The notes: generated from the sequence alone by a model not told the origin. Shown: positions 1-12,047, counted from the stretch's first letter. The stretch: 64,000 nucleotides of DNA from Citrus sinensis (GCF_022201045.2 NC_068563.1:29113001-29177000); one strand, 5' to 3'. Numbers and translations are program-made.

Positions 1-2104
1 TTATTTTCTTCAGTTGACGCAATTTCATCCTGGACTTGAACATCTGTACAATTAGATCATGAACCCAACATGTTAAAATGATATAAAACACTGCATTGGA
101 ATTTGTGAGTCTTGTCATTTTTAGCCAGTTGCAAGTGATTATACCCATTTGAATTATAAAAAAAAAAAAAAAAAAACGAATGTAAATTGCATTTGGTAAT
201 TTTTGTTCTTGTGTGTGTGTATAAGTACTATAACTTCTTTTCACGTGCTGATTCTATGCGAAAAAGAAGGAAAATATAAATTTTAATGCACTGTTTTTTT
301 ATTTTTAATATTTAAGATTTTAAACATAATAGCAATATAAGCTGTAATAAAAAAAAAAATTATACCATGTTAAAAATAAAATAAAAAAGAAACGAAGCAG
401 AGACTATCATTTTAAAAATAATGCAAAAAGAAAACAATTTCTAAAATGAAGAAGAATGAAGAACTTTAGAATAATTATGGGAATCTTACGATATAATAAT
501 ATTCTAAGATTTCTGAGATAGTGCTGGTGAAAGCTCAGATTCAGAGGGGATGAATCTGGTTCATCAAGACAAAGGACAAATCGTCTGACACAAGACATGG
601 TTGATCTGGAAGCCATACGATGGTCCTCACAGCAAACGGGTCCATCTATTTTAGACGGACCCTATTCTGCAAGAGCCACTAGAGATACTGGGTCAAAAAA
701 CAACATAATTTTTTGTATGATTTCCTTGCTTGGTGGCTCAAAACAAACGTTCTTGCATTCATGTAAATTCATTGGTACTGTCCCAATTTCAATTTAATAT
801 TGGGTTCAGTGCCCTACTAAAGAAGAATACGATCTCTCAAACATACGATGGGATTATTATTATTATTATTATTATTTCTTTCTGTTGTTCCACTTTGAGT
901 CAACAAAGGAGTTCCCTTTAAAAAAGAGACAAAAGTAGAAAACTTTTGGCCTTGTTAGAAACGCATTGCGGAAAATGAGCCCATTAACCTCGATTACGGT
1001 CACTAGGGGCCATTTAAAAACTAAAAAAGAATTGGCTCACATTAAGAATTTCTGTAAAGTGGGAAATTTCAGCTAGCGGGACTAAAGTATAATGTAATCG
1101 CAGCCCAAAGACTCTGTGACCAGGCGAATATTCAAAATGGTGTTGATTGTTTTTTTTTTTTAATCCTTACCTTATATACCTTCACTTCACTGGCATGAAG
1201 GCATGGATTCACCACTCGACTACGGCCTAGTGGCGAAATAAGCATGATTGTTACCAAACTAACAAGTTTGCTTAGCTGAGAATGAGATAAGTTTGATATC
1301 TGTGCAGCCGTGTATATATGTTTTAAAACATAAATTTAAAACTATACAATATTTTCTAATTATAATCAGACAGTGACAAAATACTTAATAAATCTAGATT
1401 TTTTGAATGCAATATGAGGAAACAAACAAGATTAGGTCTTGTCATGTAACATTGTAGCAATAATCTAGGCTTTGTGTTCACACCTGACACCCTTTGGTAA
1501 GATGTGGCCAAATCCTTGTTCATTAAGACAGCCTGTCTTGGTGGTGACCTTCAAAAGTCAAATGTAATATAATGTTTTCATTTCAACACACCACGGAATA
1601 AGCATGACCTAGCGGTAACGGCTGCTCCTGCTTTTGTTCCATTCAACATGCTATTCCTTTGTTAACGTAAGTCCTGTGTCCACTTTACTGTTCCTTGGAA
1701 ATAATTCTCCCCTCTCGTGAAGCCAAAGCGGAGGTTCAACTTTCAGTTCATTGAGGTACCCTCTTCGGTCTTCTTCACATTGGTTTCTTCTCTTTATCTT
1801 GTTCTGTTCTGTTGTTTTGTTTCATACTTGCTTCAGTCTATTAATTAATTAAACCTGTTTATTTTCTTTGTATTGTGGTCCTGTTCATGTAATTGCTCCA
1901 GAAAATTCTCAGTTGTTTATTTATTTATCTGTCTGGTCTTTCTTCTTTGCTTTATTTTATTATATTTTAATTTTAATTTTAATTTTTGGGGTAAAGCAAA
2001 GCAGTGGAGCCAAATTGGTCTTTTTTTTTTGTTTTTTCCCCTCTCAAGATCTCTCCTTTGGAACCAAAAATTGACCCTTGTTGTCGGTTTAAAATCCTAA
2101 ATGA
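1..2104. other. Intergenic DNA and 5' region of the GRAS gene
   Basis: No gene is recognised here. The stretch is AT-rich with poly(A)/poly(T) runs (about 160-176, 348-358, 1150-1161) and a short ATT/TTA microsatellite near 852-875. Short open frames on both strands, for example 407-616 minus, resemble no known family. The last few hundred bases before 2105 are pyrimidine-rich, as plant 5' leaders often are, and probably hold the promoter and leader of the GRAS gene. No clear TATA box was found. Confidence 0.6.
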
Positions 2105-4207
2105 ATGAAAACACTTGTTGAAGAATTTTCTGGTTCCATGAAGAATCCTTTACAATTCGATCGTGGTTCAGTTTCAACATATTCGAACCGGAACCATGTC
2201 GATAAGTTTAAGCTGAAACAGAGCCGCGAACCGATAGATCCTCCTCTTCCTCCTTCAGCTTCCCTTCAAAACAATCAAAACCCACCGAGTGATTCAGATT
2301 CATCATCCACTATGAGCTCATATGGAGATCCTGCAGACATCTGTGAGCTGTCTAATACAACTCTTAAGTTTATAAGTGAGATTCTAATGGAAGAAGACCT
2401 AGAGGGTAAGACTTGTATGTTGCAGGATTGTTTAGCCCTCCAAGCCGCTGAGAAATCATTTTACGATGTTCTTGGCCAGAAATACCCACCTTCACCAAAT
2501 CAAATATCTCCTTGTTCGAGTCGAAACTCTGAGACCCTCAATGATTATTGCACTAGTGGCAGTACTAGTGTTAACAACTTGTTTGAGCCCAATTGGATGA
2601 GTAATCAGGGGGATTCCAGTTCCTCTATTACTCAGACTAATCTTTTTAATTCTCCCGAAAGTGTCCTTGTACCAAATTTATTTAGTACTGGCAGTTCTTT
2701 CCTTTTAAACGATAATACTGCTATTATTAATTCAACAAGTGACTCAGCAAAGTCGCCTGAAGGGGAAGACAGAACTTACAGTTCACCATATGGGTCAAGG
2801 GGAAGAAAATATGATGAATTGGAGGATAGTGATTATCTTGAAGAAGGGAGGAGCAACAAGCAATCTGCACTTTCTCCTCCCGAAAATGAGCCATTAGAGA
2901 TGTATGATGAAGTGGTGCTATGTAAGTGTGAGAACAATAAGTCTACAGTATGTTTGATTCACGGCTACGTGCAAAATGGATCCAGTGGAAAGTTGCAGCA
3001 AAATGGGCAGCCAAAAGGGTCTAGCAGTGCAACAACACGCTCCAGGAGGAAAGGAAAGAAGAGCGAAGTTGTGGATTTGTGGACACTTTTAACTTTGTGT
3101 GCACAAGCTGTGGCTAATTATGACCAAAGAACTGCAAATGATTTCTTAAAGCAGATTAGGCAGCATTCTTCTCCTTTTGGTGATGGAATCCAAAGATTGG
3201 CACATTACTTTGCTAATGGCCTTGAGGTACGCCTGGCTGGGACTCGGACACCGGTTCAAACTCATCTAGCAAGTAGCAGAGCATCAGCCGCTGAAGTCTT
3301 ACAAGCTTATAAGGTGTATGTTTCATCCTGCCCCTTCAATAGGATGACATTTTTTATGGCAAACAGGATGATTTTGAAACTAGCAGAGAAAGCAACGAGG
3401 CTCCACATTGTTGATTTTGGTATTGGCTATGGTTTCCAGTGGCCTTGCCTCATTCAGCGCATTTCGAAAAGGCCTGGTGGCCCTCCGAAGATTCGTATGA
3501 CAGCCATTGAGTTTCCTCAGCCAGGGTTCAAACCTGCAGAAAGAGTTGAAGAGACAGGGCACCGGTTAAAATGTTATTCCCAGAGATTTGGTGTCCCATT
3601 TGAGTACAACACCATAGCACAGAAATGGCAGAATATCCAACTTGAGGATCTCAAGATTGACAGAGAAGAGATGACAGTTGTTATTTGTTTGTACAGGATG
3701 AGGAACTTGCCTGATGATACGGTTGTCATTAACAGTCCAAGAGATGCTGTTTTAGAGTTGATCAAGAAAATAAATCCAGACATTTTCATCCATGGAGTTG
3801 TTAATGGTACCTACAATGCACCCTTCTTTCTGCCACGATTTCGAGAGGCACTCTTTCATTTCTCCACGTTTTTTGATATGTTTGAGTCTACTGTACCTCG
3901 AGAAGATCAGGGGAGGATGATATTTGAGAGAGAAATATATGGGAAAGACGCCATGAATGTCATTGCGTGTGAGGGTATAGAGAGGGTTGAAAGGCCAGAG
4001 ACTTATAAGCAATGGCAGGCCCGGAATCTGAGAGCTGGATTCAAGCAGCTTGAACTAGACAAGGACATTCTGAAGACTATTAGGACTTTGGTTAAATCAA
4101 ACTTTCATCCAGATTTTGTTATCGATGAAGCTGGCGAGTGGATGCTGCAAGGATGGAAGGGGAGGTTAGCCTACGCACTTTCTTTCTGGAAACCTGTTAA
4201 GGATTGA
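2105..4207 (+). CDS. GRAS-family transcriptional regulator, SCL14/SCL33-like (LISCL clade)
   Basis: A single uninterrupted frame encodes 700 residues, the usual size and intronless form of LISCL-type GRAS proteins. The N-terminal 300 residues are low-complexity and Ser/Asn/Asp-rich with acidic stretches, as expected of the variable activation region. The GRAS domain starts near residue 320 (VVDLWTLLTLCAQAV, leucine heptad repeat I). The VHIID-type motif follows near 433 (LHIVDFGIGYGFQW), the PFYRE region near 557-590, and a SAW motif at the C terminus (WMLQGWKGRLAYALSFWKP). Known relatives act in the nucleus as co-regulators, SCL14 with TGA factors in detoxification responses; the exact role here is inferred. 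An in-frame TGA directly precedes the start, so translation cannot begin further upstream. A second ATG lies four bases upstream in another frame. The next in-frame Met is residue 12. Confidence 0.95.
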   Translation: MKTLVEEFSGSMKNPLQFDRGSVSTYSNRNHVDKFKLKQSREPIDPPLPPSASLQNNQNPPSDSDSSSTMSSYGDPADICELSNTTLKFISEILMEEDLEGKTCMLQDCLALQAAEKSFYDVLGQKYPPSPNQISPCSSRNSETLNDYCTSGSTSVNNLFEPNWMSNQGDSSSSITQTNLFNSPESVLVPNLFSTGSSFLLNDNTAIINSTSDSAKSPEGEDRTYSSPYGSRGRKYDELEDSDYLEEGRSNKQSALSPPENEPLEMYDEVVLCKCENNKSTVCLIHGYVQNGSSGKLQQNGQPKGSSSATTRSRRKGKKSEVVDLWTLLTLCAQAVANYDQRTANDFLKQIRQHSSPFGDGIQRLAHYFANGLEVRLAGTRTPVQTHLASSRASAAEVLQAYKVYVSSCPFNRMTFFMANRMILKLAEKATRLHIVDFGIGYGFQWPCLIQRISKRPGGPPKIRMTAIEFPQPGFKPAERVEETGHRLKCYSQRFGVPFEYNTIAQKWQNIQLEDLKIDREEMTVVICLYRMRNLPDDTVVINSPRDAVLELIKKINPDIFIHGVVNGTYNAPFFLPRFREALFHFSTFFDMFESTVPREDQGRMIFEREIYGKDAMNVIACEGIERVERPETYKQWQARNLRAGFKQLELDKDILKTIRTLVKSNFHPDFVIDEAGEWMLQGWKGRLAYALSFWKPVKD

Positions 4208-5886
4208 CTAGGCCTGGAACAACTCTTAGTGAGTGGATCATCAGAATCTATTGTATAGACTTTTAATTATTATATATTTTTGATCTATTAATCAAATGGA
4301 TCATTGTTGTGTGAAAGAAAACTTAAATGATATATGATCAAGTTACCATATGTTCTAGTAGTGATGATTCAAATGTATTGTTTTTAACGGGTTTATAGGG
4401 TTGCGGAAGTGCTTCTAGATCTCATGGAATAAGGCAGAATTTAAAACAACACTTTCCATCTCTTGCTTTCATAGAAAAAAAAAAAAGAATTTAGGAGATG
4501 AAATCCTGATTACATTACCACTGTGGGTCGACAGGTAAAGTGTAAAACTTCCGTCGTAGGTAGGATGTTTTTGTTTGACGAGCTAGAATGTATCAAACAT
4601 TCAGTTATGTACTTGGAAGAAGTTGATTTTAGTTTATTATGTCATGGCAAGCGAAGATAAATGAGTGCTTCTTATATATTTGTCAGTGGATTGAAAACAT
4701 TTTCTGGGAGTAGAGCAACATTTTCTAGAGTTGTTTGGATACGTGTCCAGAAAACAGTTTGATGCAAGTATTTTATCTAAACACTTGCAAATGAACCCTC
4801 ATTGCAATCAAATAAACAAGTATTGGAACATTTTTTTCAAATGCTTTTCGGAGAACAGGATGCGTAGCTGATAAGCCGACGAGAGTGTCGTGCTGCTGCA
4901 GCACGGACGCAGGCTTAAAATTTGTACATTTCACGCAGATGAACGAAACGACTAGTCCAAATTGACTGCTGGGGTAACGCTACGTGTCACTTTTGATGAT
5001 GGGATTGTTGTGTCTTGCATTCATTCACATCTACTCAGAATATGGTCAATTACGCGTGCTGCGTGCATCAACTGTTATACTTGTACAGGTGGCTTATCTG
5101 ATTCCGCCATAGCATTATTCATTGCCGCTTATTTCATTTCCCCTGGGCTCTTCTAGATTTCCAAATCAGTAATGATAAACATTCCAGATTTTTTTTTCTC
5201 AAATTTAATCTCAAATAATGTGTTATTAATTGAGTGGTTAGTGATTCTTTATAAAATGTAAGTGAATTAATTATATTATTTCACTAACCAACTAATAAAT
5301 ATTACATCATCTTAAATAATTTTTTGAGAAAAAAAATTTGGACAACCAACCTGCCCTTTAAGGTTCGAGTCCTGTCATAAAGTTTGACTAACGATTCCCC
5401 TCCCACTTGCTCTTCCTAAGAAATAGATCGTACGCTAGATAAATTCTTCTGAATATTAGTGGAATAGATTTATCGAGTATGAAAGTAGGAATCTGCACCA
5501 TATGATAATAGAATTTATCTAGATTAGTCCCCACAGACTAATCTGATCATAAATTCAGATTATAAATATCGGTAAACTTTTAATTGTAAGAACGTATCAG
5601 TATTAAAACTAATTGATACCAGAGTCCGTACACAAATTTCATATCTAGGACAGTATTCCACCACAAAAATAACAAATTGGGCAGTAAAGTATCAACACTA
5701 AATAAAGATAATTCTTTTCGTACATGTTAAACAAAAAAGTGGACTAAATCTTGAGGGAAAAAAAAAATTACGATATCAAACGGCTAATTGGAAAAACTGA
5801 AAATTTTATATCATCGCATGATTACAAATCCACATGCTGAGACCCGAATGAAAATTCAAAGGAAGTAAATAAAATCAATACAACAT
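4208..5886. other. 3' region of GRAS gene and intergenic DNA
   Basis: The 3' UTR of the GRAS gene probably occupies the first few hundred bases. The remainder has no supported gene. It contains a foldback element (5184-5341) and, just downstream, a short stretch carrying a perfect Pol III B-box-like sequence (GGTTCGAGTCC near 5362-5372) without a tRNA fold. The C-terminal exon of the minus-strand MPP6-like gene follows. Confidence 0.5.
5184..5341. mobile_element. Small foldback element (MITE-like)
   Basis: About 158 bp forms an imperfect inverted repeat. The left arm begins CCAGATTTTTTTTTCTCAAA, and the right arm ends with its near reverse complement (TTTTTTGAGAAAAAAAATTTGG). GGTTAGTGAT on the left pairs with TCACTAACC in the middle of the element. 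Size, AT content and inverted arms fit a MITE, but I see no convincing target-site duplication, so the superfamily is unassigned. Confidence 0.45.
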
Positions 5887-8346
5887 CTAATTTTGTTCAC
5901 TCTCTTTTTTTGGGAACTTTGGTGGTCTAAGAACACTCCAGTCCAGCTTTTCATGCTTTGCTTGCTTTTGGGAACTTTTATGGTAACTTGGTGAGGCTTG
6001 TTTGCCGGCTTGAACATTTTTTGGGGATTTATTTGGATATTGTTTTTCTGAGTCTACTTCAGACTGTTTCCTTTTGAGGTCCCCATTAGCATCACATTTA
6101 TCGGCTTTTGAGCACTCTGCTCCATCCTCTGATGAACCATTTTCTCTATAAAAAAGCACAAGAAAAAAAAAAATTATACATATATAACCAGATGTTTAGA
6201 GCAAGTTCTGAGATAATGTATCATCTTTCCAAGTTCCGACACATGGTTATTTTGATCCTATATTTATTAATCCCTCCATTATCCTCAGATCTTCTAACTA
6301 TTTATACATCCATTAACACTCATTGAGTCTCTATGTAATATCATTTATCTAAAATTTGGCTACCAGCCCTTAGTCAAGAAATGCCACTTATATAAGAAAA
6401 CAGCTGTGCTTTGATTTGGCATATCAAACCTGTTTCACTAGGATCACACACACAAAAAGTGTACTTCAGATGAATTTCTAGTGAATTACGGCAGAGAAAG
6501 AGATCGTGTAGAGCAGCAGAGATGGATCATTATCCCAATCATGATGCAAATTTGACTAGAAAATGCAGCTGCGCTATGAATCTATACAATCTCCATATTA
6601 CCACGATAGAAACATCTAATATTTCTCAAGGTAATGATCGACGCAAATAATCTTATAAAGCCTGAAGCTTTTCAATACTGAGTCAACCAGCCAATGAGTC
6701 AAAAGAAAAGCTTATACTCAATTCATTTTGTTAATTGTTGTTTCATAGAACAGCCCTATTTTAAGAACTTTTGCCAATCATTGGCAGTAGGCCAGAGAAA
6801 ATTCCAGTTGGGCCATGTCAATTAGGCAATATTTCTGTAAATTGAAAACCCATCATGAAGAAAGAAAATTCAGAATCTTCATGTATTTGCCAGACGAAAC
6901 CCTAGTGCACATATAATTTTTCCTAATATGGAGATAAAGTTCTGTAAGTTTCCATAAAGATTCAAGAAGGCAAGCCACGTACCTCAAAGCATTTCTTCCA
7001 ATTTGACTGCTAAAACATGTGGAAGAGGCCTCTGGCTGGTGAGCATTTGCTGCTGCTTCATTCAATTTCTACCAAGACAATGCCTAAACGTGAGGACCAT
7101 AGTCAATAGTCAATCGAAATTTTCAGGTCACCCGACCTTTATACTCACATCAATAGAAGGATTGAAACTTTGAAATGACATACGGCCTATAATAGCCCCT
7201 GGATGAGGATCTCCTTCCATTACGACCACACTGCATGTGCACAAAGAGAAACACATTATAACTACTAAATGAAGAGGGAAAAAAGTCAAATATTTGGAAA
7301 AAGAGCCCCCCGGGGGGGGGGGGGGGGGGTGTGCAGTGGTTGTTGGGGGACTTAACAAAATATGCCGCTCTGATGCGTACTTGCTGCTATTCGATCCTAA
7401 ACAGAACCCTATATTTTGCAGATTATGGAATATCTAAACTGCATTGTTAGCTTTGGAGAAGGATGCTCCTATGTTCCCTACACAATAAAAATGTCACATC
7501 CTAGATAACTCCAATTTAAATATCCAATTTACATGGATGCATATGTTCTTATTCAACCACATCCTGAAATCTTCAAGATCAATTTGACTTTTGTGATTCA
7601 ATGTACTCTTTAGAATATTTGACCATTGGTGTAATACTATAACCAGCCTCTACCTACTGATGAATAATCAGAAAAATAAGGGTCTTTTACCCCAACGCAT
7701 CCATTAATCAAAATCGTAGTTAACTAAAATAACAGTCTCTAGAACACCACATCAGATGCCTAGAAGCATCAAGTATAAGACGTTTTGATCCTAAACACAT
7801 CTCAGTTTAAGCATTATGGCATCTAATTTCAGGTATAAAACAAAACTCGAAATAATGCAAGGGGCAAATCATAAATTGTGTTAGCATACACAATAGCAAC
7901 AAAATTCAAACCATAACAAGAAGAATTAGAAATAGCAATTGGAACAAAAAAAAAACTCAAGAATCAGAACAAAGCCGAATACTGAAATAAATAATACATA
8001 TTAATAAAAAGGAAAGCTTACCATTTTCTTTTAATAGTATCGGGAGATGTGAAATTCCTCTCAGACTTGACCTCTTCTTCTTTCTTTGCTTTCTCCTCCC
8101 TATGAGCCGCCCTTTGCATAAACTATTACAATAACAGATAAGCTCACAAGCTTACAAGGGTAACAACTTCACATAATTTGAATAAACTATTAAAAAAATA
8201 AAAGACACCCAGATCAATTATTAAAGCGAAACCCAGTACAAAATTCAACTTCTGTTTATCAAAAACACAATAATTAGAAAAAAAAAAAATAGTTCTTGTT
8301 TTACCTTCAGGTTCTTTAAGGTGCTGGAAAGCTCGCGTTTTGCCAT
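5887..8346 (-). CDS. M-phase phosphoprotein 6 (MPP6)-like RNA exosome cofactor
   Basis: Five minus-strand exons join in frame: 8305-8346, 8022-8122, 7149-7230, 6983-7068 and 5887-6145, all with GT-AG borders, giving 189 residues. The N terminus MAKRELSSTLKNLKFMQRAA matches the conserved start of MPP6 proteins (KNLxxMKFMQR in animals). Residues around 62-72 carry GRMSFQSFNPSID, the counterpart of the animal GRMSFRGFNP motif that anchors MPP6 to the exosome. The C-terminal third is Lys/Ser-rich and basic, ending RPPKFPKKESEQN. Known MPP6 proteins bind the nuclear exosome and help bring in the MTR4 helicase for rRNA processing and RNA decay; function here is inferred from those motifs. The gene is divergent from UFD1, about 1.3 kb apart start to leader. 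Confidence 0.85.
7311..7329. repeat. Poly(G) tract within an MPP6 intron
   Basis: A run of about 19 G residues follows CCCCCC in intron 2 of the MPP6-like gene. The length is likely variable between alleles and error-prone in assemblies. No function is suggested. Confidence 0.8.
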
Positions 8347-9658
8347 ATTTAGACTCTGTAATTTACTTTGAAGATCACCAATGATCTGAAAGGAGCAAAT
8401 TTTGGACTCTCTCTCAGTGAAAGAAGGGAACTTTTTGGGTTCAGGTTCTCCAGCAAGGACTGGGAAGAGCGGCCGTGGGTTAGCGGCTTAAGTCGCCAGA
8501 ATTCATCTTAATTCGCAGAGGATTTTGAGGTGCGCATTGCTCATGTTTGGACTGGGCTATATTATGGGCCTGTAACAGGCTAAATTTTAGGCCCAATGCT
8601 CAACTAAGAAAAATTAAACAAATTAAAATTCTTTTTTAATGTACAAAAATAAAAATATATTACGATTGAATATTTTTCAATGGATTTATGTGGTAAATGT
8701 AAAAGAAATAATTGTTATACATAAAAAATTTAAATTCACATCAAATTTATATGTTAAAATAAGACCTGCGACTTAGGCCATGATTGGAACGTATGTGTAG
8801 TGACTTTTTGGGTTGAATTATTACATTGCAAACTACCTACATTATAATGTAATTGACAATTGTGATATTAACAAATTAACTGTTAATTTGTCTATTGAAA
8901 AATTAAAATAAAAAAACAATAGTACATAGGTGTATAAAATGTATTAAGATTCAATGGTGAACTTTTATTTCTGTTAAGTAAATAATCAATAGTTAAGATC
9001 TATTTTATGTTTTTATTGTTTTTATTTTTCTTATTTAACAACTATCGGTTCAGTGGTCAGTAAAAATTTAAATTCAACACTGAATTTTTGTCCCGTTGAA
9101 AATTTTTTAGCGATAAAGATGAAATCTCTTGTATGTGTATATACATATAATTTATTACTACTCACAATTGAAGTGGGATTGAGTTAAGAATCGAATAGTT
9201 ACGTTTAAGGAGTACTATGATTCCGGTGTGTACTAGGGAACCGAACAGACTACGCACAACATCGCCTCGAACTCGAATATAGCCGCTCTGTCAACCTATA
9301 TTTAACCTCCAAAGACCACTCTTCCTTTGAAATTCCTTTGAAGTTGCCAACTTTTTAATTTTTTTCAAATTTCAAAGGTTGTTCTTTTTCACTCTTTCTT
9401 GATCAACAATCCATAACTCTAAAATCCCATGTTTTGTTATGTCACGTTGATATAAAGTTATAGACATTCTCATCTTTCACTTTTGTTTAATATGATATAT
9501 CTTCTGGGTACTTGAATGTATATGATTTGATGTTTCAGAATTAATCTTTTGATGATTCTCAAGTTAGTTTATATTGGTTTTGGTTGATCATGACATGAAC
9601 TTTAGAACTGGGTATTTTGTGTCTACTCACTTGTTTATTATGTTGAGAATTTGTGCAG
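8347..9658. other. Divergent promoter region between MPP6-like and UFD1 genes
   Basis: This non-coding stretch separates the MPP6-like start codon (minus) from the first recognisable UFD1 coding exon region (plus). It is AT-rich in the centre (8600-9150). The segment about 9290-9450 is pyrimidine-rich and probably includes the non-coding first exon of UFD1, followed by a 5'-UTR intron that ends at the CAG at 9656-9658. No protein-coding frame or transposon with clear ends was seen. Confidence 0.5.
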
Positions 9659-12047
9659 ATTTTCAAAGTCCTCAAGTGGGTATTAGCTCTCTGACTCGGT
9701 GATCATGGTGTGTTAATGGTTCATCATTGTCTTTGTTGTAGTTTATGTTTGTTGATTTGTAAAGTTTGGGGACAAAATCGGATTGTGAATATGGTTTGTA
9801 TTTTGTTGATTATATCTTGATCAGTTCCCCCGCCACCCCCAAAAACCATGAATACATGTTTATCATCAATTTACTTGTTGGTTAGCTTTTGATCATTTGA
9901 ATGAGTGGCTACGTATCAGATATGTATTAAACACTCACAGTTATAACTTGCTGGTGGGTCTAAACGTTAATCTTGCATTTTAACTTCATATTTTCAATAA
10001 TGAACAGAAGCCTAACTGGAAATTATATTTAGCTTGTCAAATTTCTTTGTTGCTCTTTATTTTTGTTTTTGTTTTTTACTTCTGATCATGTATGTCGGAG
10101 ATTTCAGGCTTATGAAAACCATCACGATGCAGCATTTGAAAGAAAGTACCGTTGTTACCCTATTTCTTTCATTGATAAGGTAAAGAGTAGTGTTTATAGC
10201 GAATGGAATTCAATTTGATTTTCCTTCTTTTGTTCTATACAAGGAGATATTATTGGTAATATCCCATGGTGTTTTGTGTGTCAAAATAATTAAAATCTTT
10301 GCAGCCACATCTGGAAAATGGTGATAAAAGTACGTATATCCTCTTCAACAAGTTCTATGATGTTTCACCTAATAAATAGGTAATTTTTTTTCCTGAGTGT
10401 TTTGAATTAACTGATCATAAGATTTGTTATTGCTTCCAGTTGTCATGCCACCATCAGCTCTTGATCGCCTCGGTAAGTACCAAGAAGAGAAGTCTGCTTT
10501 TAGCCTTATCTTCATTCTGTGTTCTGGCTGCTGCATTTTGTTGGGATCTTGCTTGACATAATTATATAATTCTCTCCAGCCTATTTGCATATTGAGTATC
10601 CTATGTTGTTTGAATTGAGTAATACTTCTGCTGGGCGGGTCACTTATTGTGGAGTCATGGAGTTCATTGCAGATGAGGGTCTGATTTACTTGCCATACTG
10701 GGTAAGCTTTTGCAATTTTCTAATTGTTCATAAGTATGGTGGTCTCTTTCTTGATGACGTTGCAAATAAACTAAATCAGCTCCTTTCATCTCTTTGAAGT
10801 GAGAAAATGAGCAGCAAGCTGAAATTTGTAAACATGAAAATCATCAGGTTCTTTCTTTGTTGATATTTGTCATGCTTATCTTCTTGATTTCAGATGATGG
10901 AAAACATGCTACTACAAGAGGGAGATATTGTGGAAGTTAAGAATGCCAGCCTAGCAAAGGGATCTTATGTGAAACTGCAGCCTCACACGAAGGATTTTTT
11001 AGACATCTCCAATCCAAAAGCCGTGTTAGTTTATTGCTCTGTCATCTCCTTTTCTACAAGATAGCTATGAGAGCCATATTTTCCCTTATGCCCATTTGAC
11101 AACCTTTTTGCATTGTGTTGACTTGCAGCTTGGAGACTACATTGAGAAGCTACTCTTGCTTAACCACTGGTGACACTATCATGGTTCCTTATAACAATAA
11201 GAAGTATTACATTAATGTAGTCGAAACAAAGCCATCCACGGCTGTCAGTATAATTGAAACAGACTGTGAGGTGGACTTTATCCCTCCTCTTGATTTTAAA
11301 GAACCAGAAAAACCTTCATCATCTTCTCTGTCAAACAGGACACTACCTGAAGGTTTTTACCCCCTGAAAATGTCTCTTTTTGATATCTGTTAATCTGAGT
11401 TTTGGGTTTACAAATGACCATTAATTATTATCTTTCAGTAAAAGAAGAGCCTCCTCTTGATTTTAAAGGACCAGAAAAACCTTCATCATCTTCTCTGTCA
11501 AACAGGACACCACCTGAAGGTTTTTATCCCCTTAAAATGTCTCTTTTTGATATCTGTTAATCTGAATTTTGGGTTTACAAATGACCATTAATTCTTATCT
11601 TTCAGTAAAAGAAGAACCTCCAAAAAAGATTGCCAAGTTCAGCCCATTTACCGGTTCTGGCAGACGCTTAAATGGAAAATCCTCAACGCAGCCCGCCGTA
11701 TCACCTTCCTCTCCACTGATTGACAATCCTCAACAAAATGCTGCCAATGGGATTAACGGTTCCAAGTCATCAAGTGCTTCATCTCGTCAGAAATCTGGAA
11801 AACTCATATTTGGTTCAAATGCAAACCAATCTTCAAATGGAACCCCAAAAGTATGTTTTCTGTTGAAATTATCTTTTGTAATAATTTGATTCTATAACTG
11901 CTGATTAGCTGATCCTTAAATTCATCAATTGATTTTCCTTTTGTACTTCAGGTTCTGCCAAAAAGCAGCAGTGGGGAGCCACCTCAGGTCGAGGAAAAAC
12001 CAAAGTTCCAAGCATTCACTGGGAAGAAGTATTCACTGAGAGGTTGA
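9659..12047 (+). CDS. UFD1: Ubiquitin fusion degradation protein 1 (UFD1)
   Basis: Exons in frame: 10108-10179, 10305-10329, 10440-10472, 10580-10701, 10894-11024, 11129-11352, 11439-11519, 11606-11850 and 11952-12047. The most plausible start is an ATG at 9705-9707 that directly abuts a GT donor in exon 9659-9707, leaving one coding codon there; the total is then 343 residues. Recognisable blocks are [77 protein letters not shown] and the C terminus [16 protein letters not shown]1 with NPL4 is the CDC48/p97 cofactor that extracts ubiquitylated proteins, for example in ERAD. The N-terminal double-psi barrel is complete. The gene carries a tandem duplication that adds an in-frame exon (11439-11519) compared with the expected layout. 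Without it the protein would be 316 residues, close to the length I recall for the Arabidopsis protein. Confidence 0.9.
11283..11616 (+). repeat. 167-bp tandem duplication inside UFD1 (two copies)
   Basis: Copy 1 is 11283-11449 and copy 2 is 11450-11616, equal in length. By eye they differ at seven positions (about 4%) with no gaps. Each copy starts CCTCC, and a third CCTCC begins directly after copy 2 (11617), so the breakpoints lie at a five-base microhomology. The unit spans the end of one exon, a whole intron of 86 bp and the first 11 bases of the next exon. Copy 2 therefore supplies a new acceptor-exon-donor set and an 81-nt chimeric exon. Confidence 0.95.

Noticed and set aside
4962-5156. 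64-residue open frame downstream of the GRAS gene
   Set aside because: No family resemblance, no splice context, and length expected by chance.
5359-5380. Possible tRNA gene (GGTTCGAGTCC B-box)
   Set aside because: No acceptor stem, A-box or cloverleaf can be drawn around it; at most a SINE remnant.
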